A stretch of DNA of 41,542 nucleotides, from positions 1 through 41,542 of the forward strand of contig CAYQQO010000004.1 of the NCBI GenBank assembly GCA_964420115.1, written 5' to 3'. Source of the stretch: CAYQQO01 sp964420115. Lineage in GTDB: Bacteria; Patescibacteriota; Minisyncoccia; Portnoybacterales; UBA2143. Below are positions 39,908-41,542 of the stretch, piece by piece. Within the stretch, counting starts at the first letter, position 1, and every line of letters begins with the position of its first letter. The notes under the pieces were generated by a model. The model was not told where the DNA came from. It worked only from the letters and a program-made list of their open reading frames with translations, and did not search any database. The position numbers and the translations under genes are program-made.

Positions 39908-40276
39908 TTATTGACTAATGGTTTCTTTTATTTTTTTAATAACTTCGTCTAATTGATAGTTGGCTTTGACTAAGTAAGTGGTTGCTCCCAAAGAAAGAGC
40001 TTTTTCTACGTCAGTGCTCCCTTCCAAGTTAGTTAAAACAATAACAGGAATTTGTTTGGTTGACTGGTCGTCCTTTAATTCCTGCAGAACAACAAAGCCG
40101 TCTTTTTTAGGGAGGATTAAATCCAAAAGAATTAAGTCCGGCTTAGTTTTTTTTGCCAGTTCCAGGCCAACTTCTCCGTCAAGGGCGTTAATAATTTTGT
40201 ATCCTTCTTCTTCTAATAAATGTCCGACTAACTTTTGTAAAGTAGGTTCATCTTCAATAAATAGAATTGTTTTCAT
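39908..40276 (-). CDS. Single-domain response regulator (CheY-like receiver)
   Basis: A 122-aa protein that is only a receiver domain: acidic pocket E8/D9, phosphoacceptor D52 (LILLDLILP), T82 (IVLTN) and K104 (YLVKA). It has no DNA-binding output domain, so it should work by protein contacts, as CheY or PilG/PilH-type regulators do. It lies between a histidine kinase gene and pilB on the same strand, which suggests control of pilus motor activity; that is inference. The 98-bp gap to pilB contains a hairpin. Confidence 0.92.
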   Translation of the reverse strand: MKTILFIEDEPTLQKLVGHLLEEEGYKIINALDGEVGLELAKKTKPDLILLDLILPKKDGFVVLQELKDDQSTKQIPVIVLTNLEGSTDVEKALSLGATTYLVKANYQLDEVIKKIKETISQ

Positions 40277-40296
40277 AAATTATGACTAAACAGCGG

Positions 40297-40333
40297 GCGA
40301 TAGACAGGGAATAATCTTCTCATTGTCTATTGC
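40297..40333. repeat. Hairpin between kinase and regulator genes
   Basis: GCGATAGACA (40297-40306) and TGTCTATTGC (40324-40333) form a 10-bp stem with one mismatch around a 17-base loop. There is no T-run. It may be a stability or processing element in the kinase-regulator mRNA. Confidence 0.4.
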
Positions 40334-40343
40334 CTGTTGCCCA

Positions 40344-41288
40344 TTATTTAATTGGTAGCTCAAACCAAAATGTTGATCCTTTGCCTTCTTGGCTTTGAAG
40401 TCCTATTTTGCCTTTTGTCATATCAATTATTGATTTCGCGATAAAAAGACCGAGTCCTGTTCCCTCTGTTTGATATTTCATTACATTTTGGCTGCGGAAA
40501 AATTTCTGGAAAATCTTTTTTTGATCATCGGCAGGAATCCCTACGCCATTATCTTTAACCTCACATCTAATATATTTGCCTTTTTTTATTAATTTAATTT
40601 TTACTTTTCCTCTTCCTGGTGTATACCTGATGGCATTGTCAATTAAATTGTCAATTATTAACTTGATTGCTTTATCATCGGCTGAAATTAAAGGGGTGTC
40701 TTTTCTAAAATTAAGTGATATTTCTGTGTTGCTGGCTGCAGCTAATGGTTCATAGCTTTCCAGTGATTCTTTAATTAATTCAGCCAGCGACATTTTCTTA
40801 GGTTTGAGCGTCAAGGTCCCCTGGTCAATTCTTGAGACATTAAGCAGGTCGTTAACCAGTTCAATCATTCGTTGATTGTTTTCGCTGATTGTAGTCAGCA
40901 GTTCTACTTGGTCTTTTGCCAATTGTTCCCCCCCTTTGTCCGTTAAAGCGTTAAGGGACCATTTAATATTTGTTAAAGGAGTGCGTAATTGATGGGAGGC
41001 GATGCTGACGAATTCCGTTTTTAAACGGTTTGTTTCAGCCAACTTTTCAAAGCTGTGGACAATGAGGTAGTTGATGATTAACAGAATTGCTGTCATCCCC
41101 ATAACAATCAAGGCGACAATTTCCGGTTCGGTGTACTGGGTGGCGATTAAATATGTTGTCACCATAGTTATCAGCGTAATAAAGCCGGTCAGAACGGTTA
41201 AAAAAGCTGGGCATTGCCACAAAGGCAGGCCCGCGCTTTTGCATTCTTCAACTAGGTTTAAATGGTAATATAAATTTTTTGAAGGCAT
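40344..41288 (-). CDS. Membrane sensor histidine kinase
   Basis: A 314-aa kinase with two membrane helices (about 27-49 and 57-78) joined by a very short loop, so there is no extracellular sensing domain. The HisKA domain carries phosphorylated H99 in SIASHQLRTPLTNIKW. The HATPase domain has the N box (LIDNAIRYTPGRG), the G1 box (DNGVGIP) and the G2 box (GTGLGLFIAKS). It probably senses within or near the membrane and phosphorylates the receiver protein encoded next. The start ATG 41288 is preceded by a promoter at 41325-41353. Confidence 0.92.
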   Translation of the reverse strand: MPSKNLYYHLNLVEECKSAGLPLWQCPAFLTVLTGFITLITMVTTYLIATQYTEPEIVALIVMGMTAILLIINYLIVHSFEKLAETNRLKTEFVSIASHQLRTPLTNIKWSLNALTDKGGEQLAKDQVELLTTISENNQRMIELVNDLLNVSRIDQGTLTLKPKKMSLAELIKESLESYEPLAAASNTEISLNFRKDTPLISADDKAIKLIIDNLIDNAIRYTPGRGKVKIKLIKKGKYIRCEVKDNGVGIPADDQKKIFQKFFRSQNVMKYQTEGTGLGLFIAKSIIDMTKGKIGLQSQEGKGSTFWFELPIK

Positions 41289-41324
41289 AGAAAGATAGAA
41301 AGAATGAATTTATTCTCCCCTGCC

Positions 41325-41353
41325 ATTATATCAAAATTTACAAAACAAGCCAA
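41325..41353 (-). promoter_or_regulatory. Promoter of the kinase/pilus gene block
   Basis: TTGGCT (41348-41353), 17 bases, then a perfect TATAAT (41325-41330) on the minus strand. The predicted start is near 41318, about 30 bases before the kinase ATG. It could serve the whole leftward block down to the pilin genes. Confidence 0.6.
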
Positions 41354-41378
41354 TTGCCTGTATCCGTCCATAACATAA

Positions 41379-41407
41379 TTGACTTAAGTAAAACAGCGGG
41401 CTATTAT
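41379..41407 (+). promoter_or_regulatory. tRNA-Pro promoter
   Basis: TTGACT (41379-41384), 17 bases, then TATTAT (41402-41407). The transcript should begin near 41414, only about four bases before the mature tRNA 5' end. Confidence 0.65.
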
Positions 41408-41417
41408 ATATATAAAA

Positions 41418-41493
41418 CGGGGCGTGGCCTAGCGGCTAAGGCATTCGCTTTGGGAGCGAAAGATCGCTGGTTCGAATCCAGTCGCCCCGACCA
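41418..41493 (+). tRNA. tRNA-Pro (TGG anticodon)
   Basis: A 76-base cloverleaf. The acceptor stem CGGGGCG/CGCCCCG has A73 and an encoded CCA (41491-41493). The D arm is GCC..GGC, and the anticodon stem TTCGC/GCGAA holds loop TTTGGGA with anticodon TGG. The T arm is GCTGG-TTCGAAT-CCAGT with one G-T pair. It reads CCN proline codons. The encoded CCA is complete. After it, a GGGGC (41516-41520) and the final GCCCC (41538-41542) may start a stem cut by the window edge. Confidence 0.96.
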
Positions 41494-41542
41494 ATTCAGA
41501 CATTTTGAAAATTGAGGGGCATTTGATTGCTCGCTCCGCCCC

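Noticed and set aside
41418..41493. tRNA-Pro as an integration site (att) for a mobile element
   Set aside because: No integrase gene and no repeat of the tRNA 3' end is seen in the window; the right flank is cut off.

Overview
The window looks like a chromosomal segment of a Patescibacteria (Candidate Phyla Radiation) bacterium, most likely of the Parcubacteria type. The grounds are the A+T-rich base composition, short intergenic gaps, rare Shine-Dalgarno motifs, a type IV secretion-like membrane locus and a pilB/pilC/prepilin block of the kind common in that group, and compact versions of housekeeping proteins. TGA is used as a stop codon, so the code is standard (not the TGA=Gly code of Gracilibacteria/SR1). 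This placement is inferred from gene content; there is no rRNA in the window.

Layout. (1) 1-4.1 kb: tyrS (-) and a class A penicillin-binding protein (+) fire from back-to-back promoters; a bidirectional terminator separates the PBP from dnaN. (2) 4.1-8.7 kb: the classical origin neighbourhood, dnaN-dnaA leftward and rpmH-rnpA-yidC-khpB(jag) rightward, with A+T-rich gaps that probably hold oriC. (3) 8.7-15 kb: a rightward cell-envelope cluster with a PRC-barrel protein, a Wzx-like flippase, a CapA-family protein, an L,D-transpeptidase and two O-antigen-ligase-like membrane proteins. (4) 27.0-15.0 kb, leftward: one long operon for a type IV secretion-like apparatus (TSP3 Ca-binding membrane protein, a large secreted protein with a Myxococcus-type disulfide repeat, a frameshifted cysteine-rich protein, VirB6-like, PrgI-like, TraC-like, VirB4 ATPase, three accessory proteins, VirB2-like pilin, TolB-like propeller). 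No coupling protein or relaxase is visible. (5) 27.1-28.45 kb: an intact insertion sequence with 49-bp inverted repeats and a 9-bp target duplication. (6) 28.5-29.7 kb: a G+C-rich two-gene cassette for an exported protein and a lipoprotein, with its own consensus promoter, strong ribosome binding sites and terminator, probably imported. (7) 32.5-29.8 kb: a uvrD/pcrA-type helicase and ksgA. (8) 41.3-32.5 kb, leftward: histidine kinase, response regulator, pilB, pilC and three pilin-like genes of a type IV pilus. (9) tRNA-Pro(TGG) at the right edge.

The most notable observations are these. An 11-bp perfect tandem duplication cuts a nine-cysteine tail off a membrane-anchored protein of the secretion operon, and the same gene holds a second frame change at a C-AAA-AAG run. 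Several promoters predict almost leaderless mRNAs (tyrS, PBP, dnaA, the secretion operon). The insertion sequence lies exactly against the -35 box of the foreign-looking cassette. A perfect DnaA box stands alone just upstream of the secretion-operon promoter. All intergenic gaps are under 300 bases.
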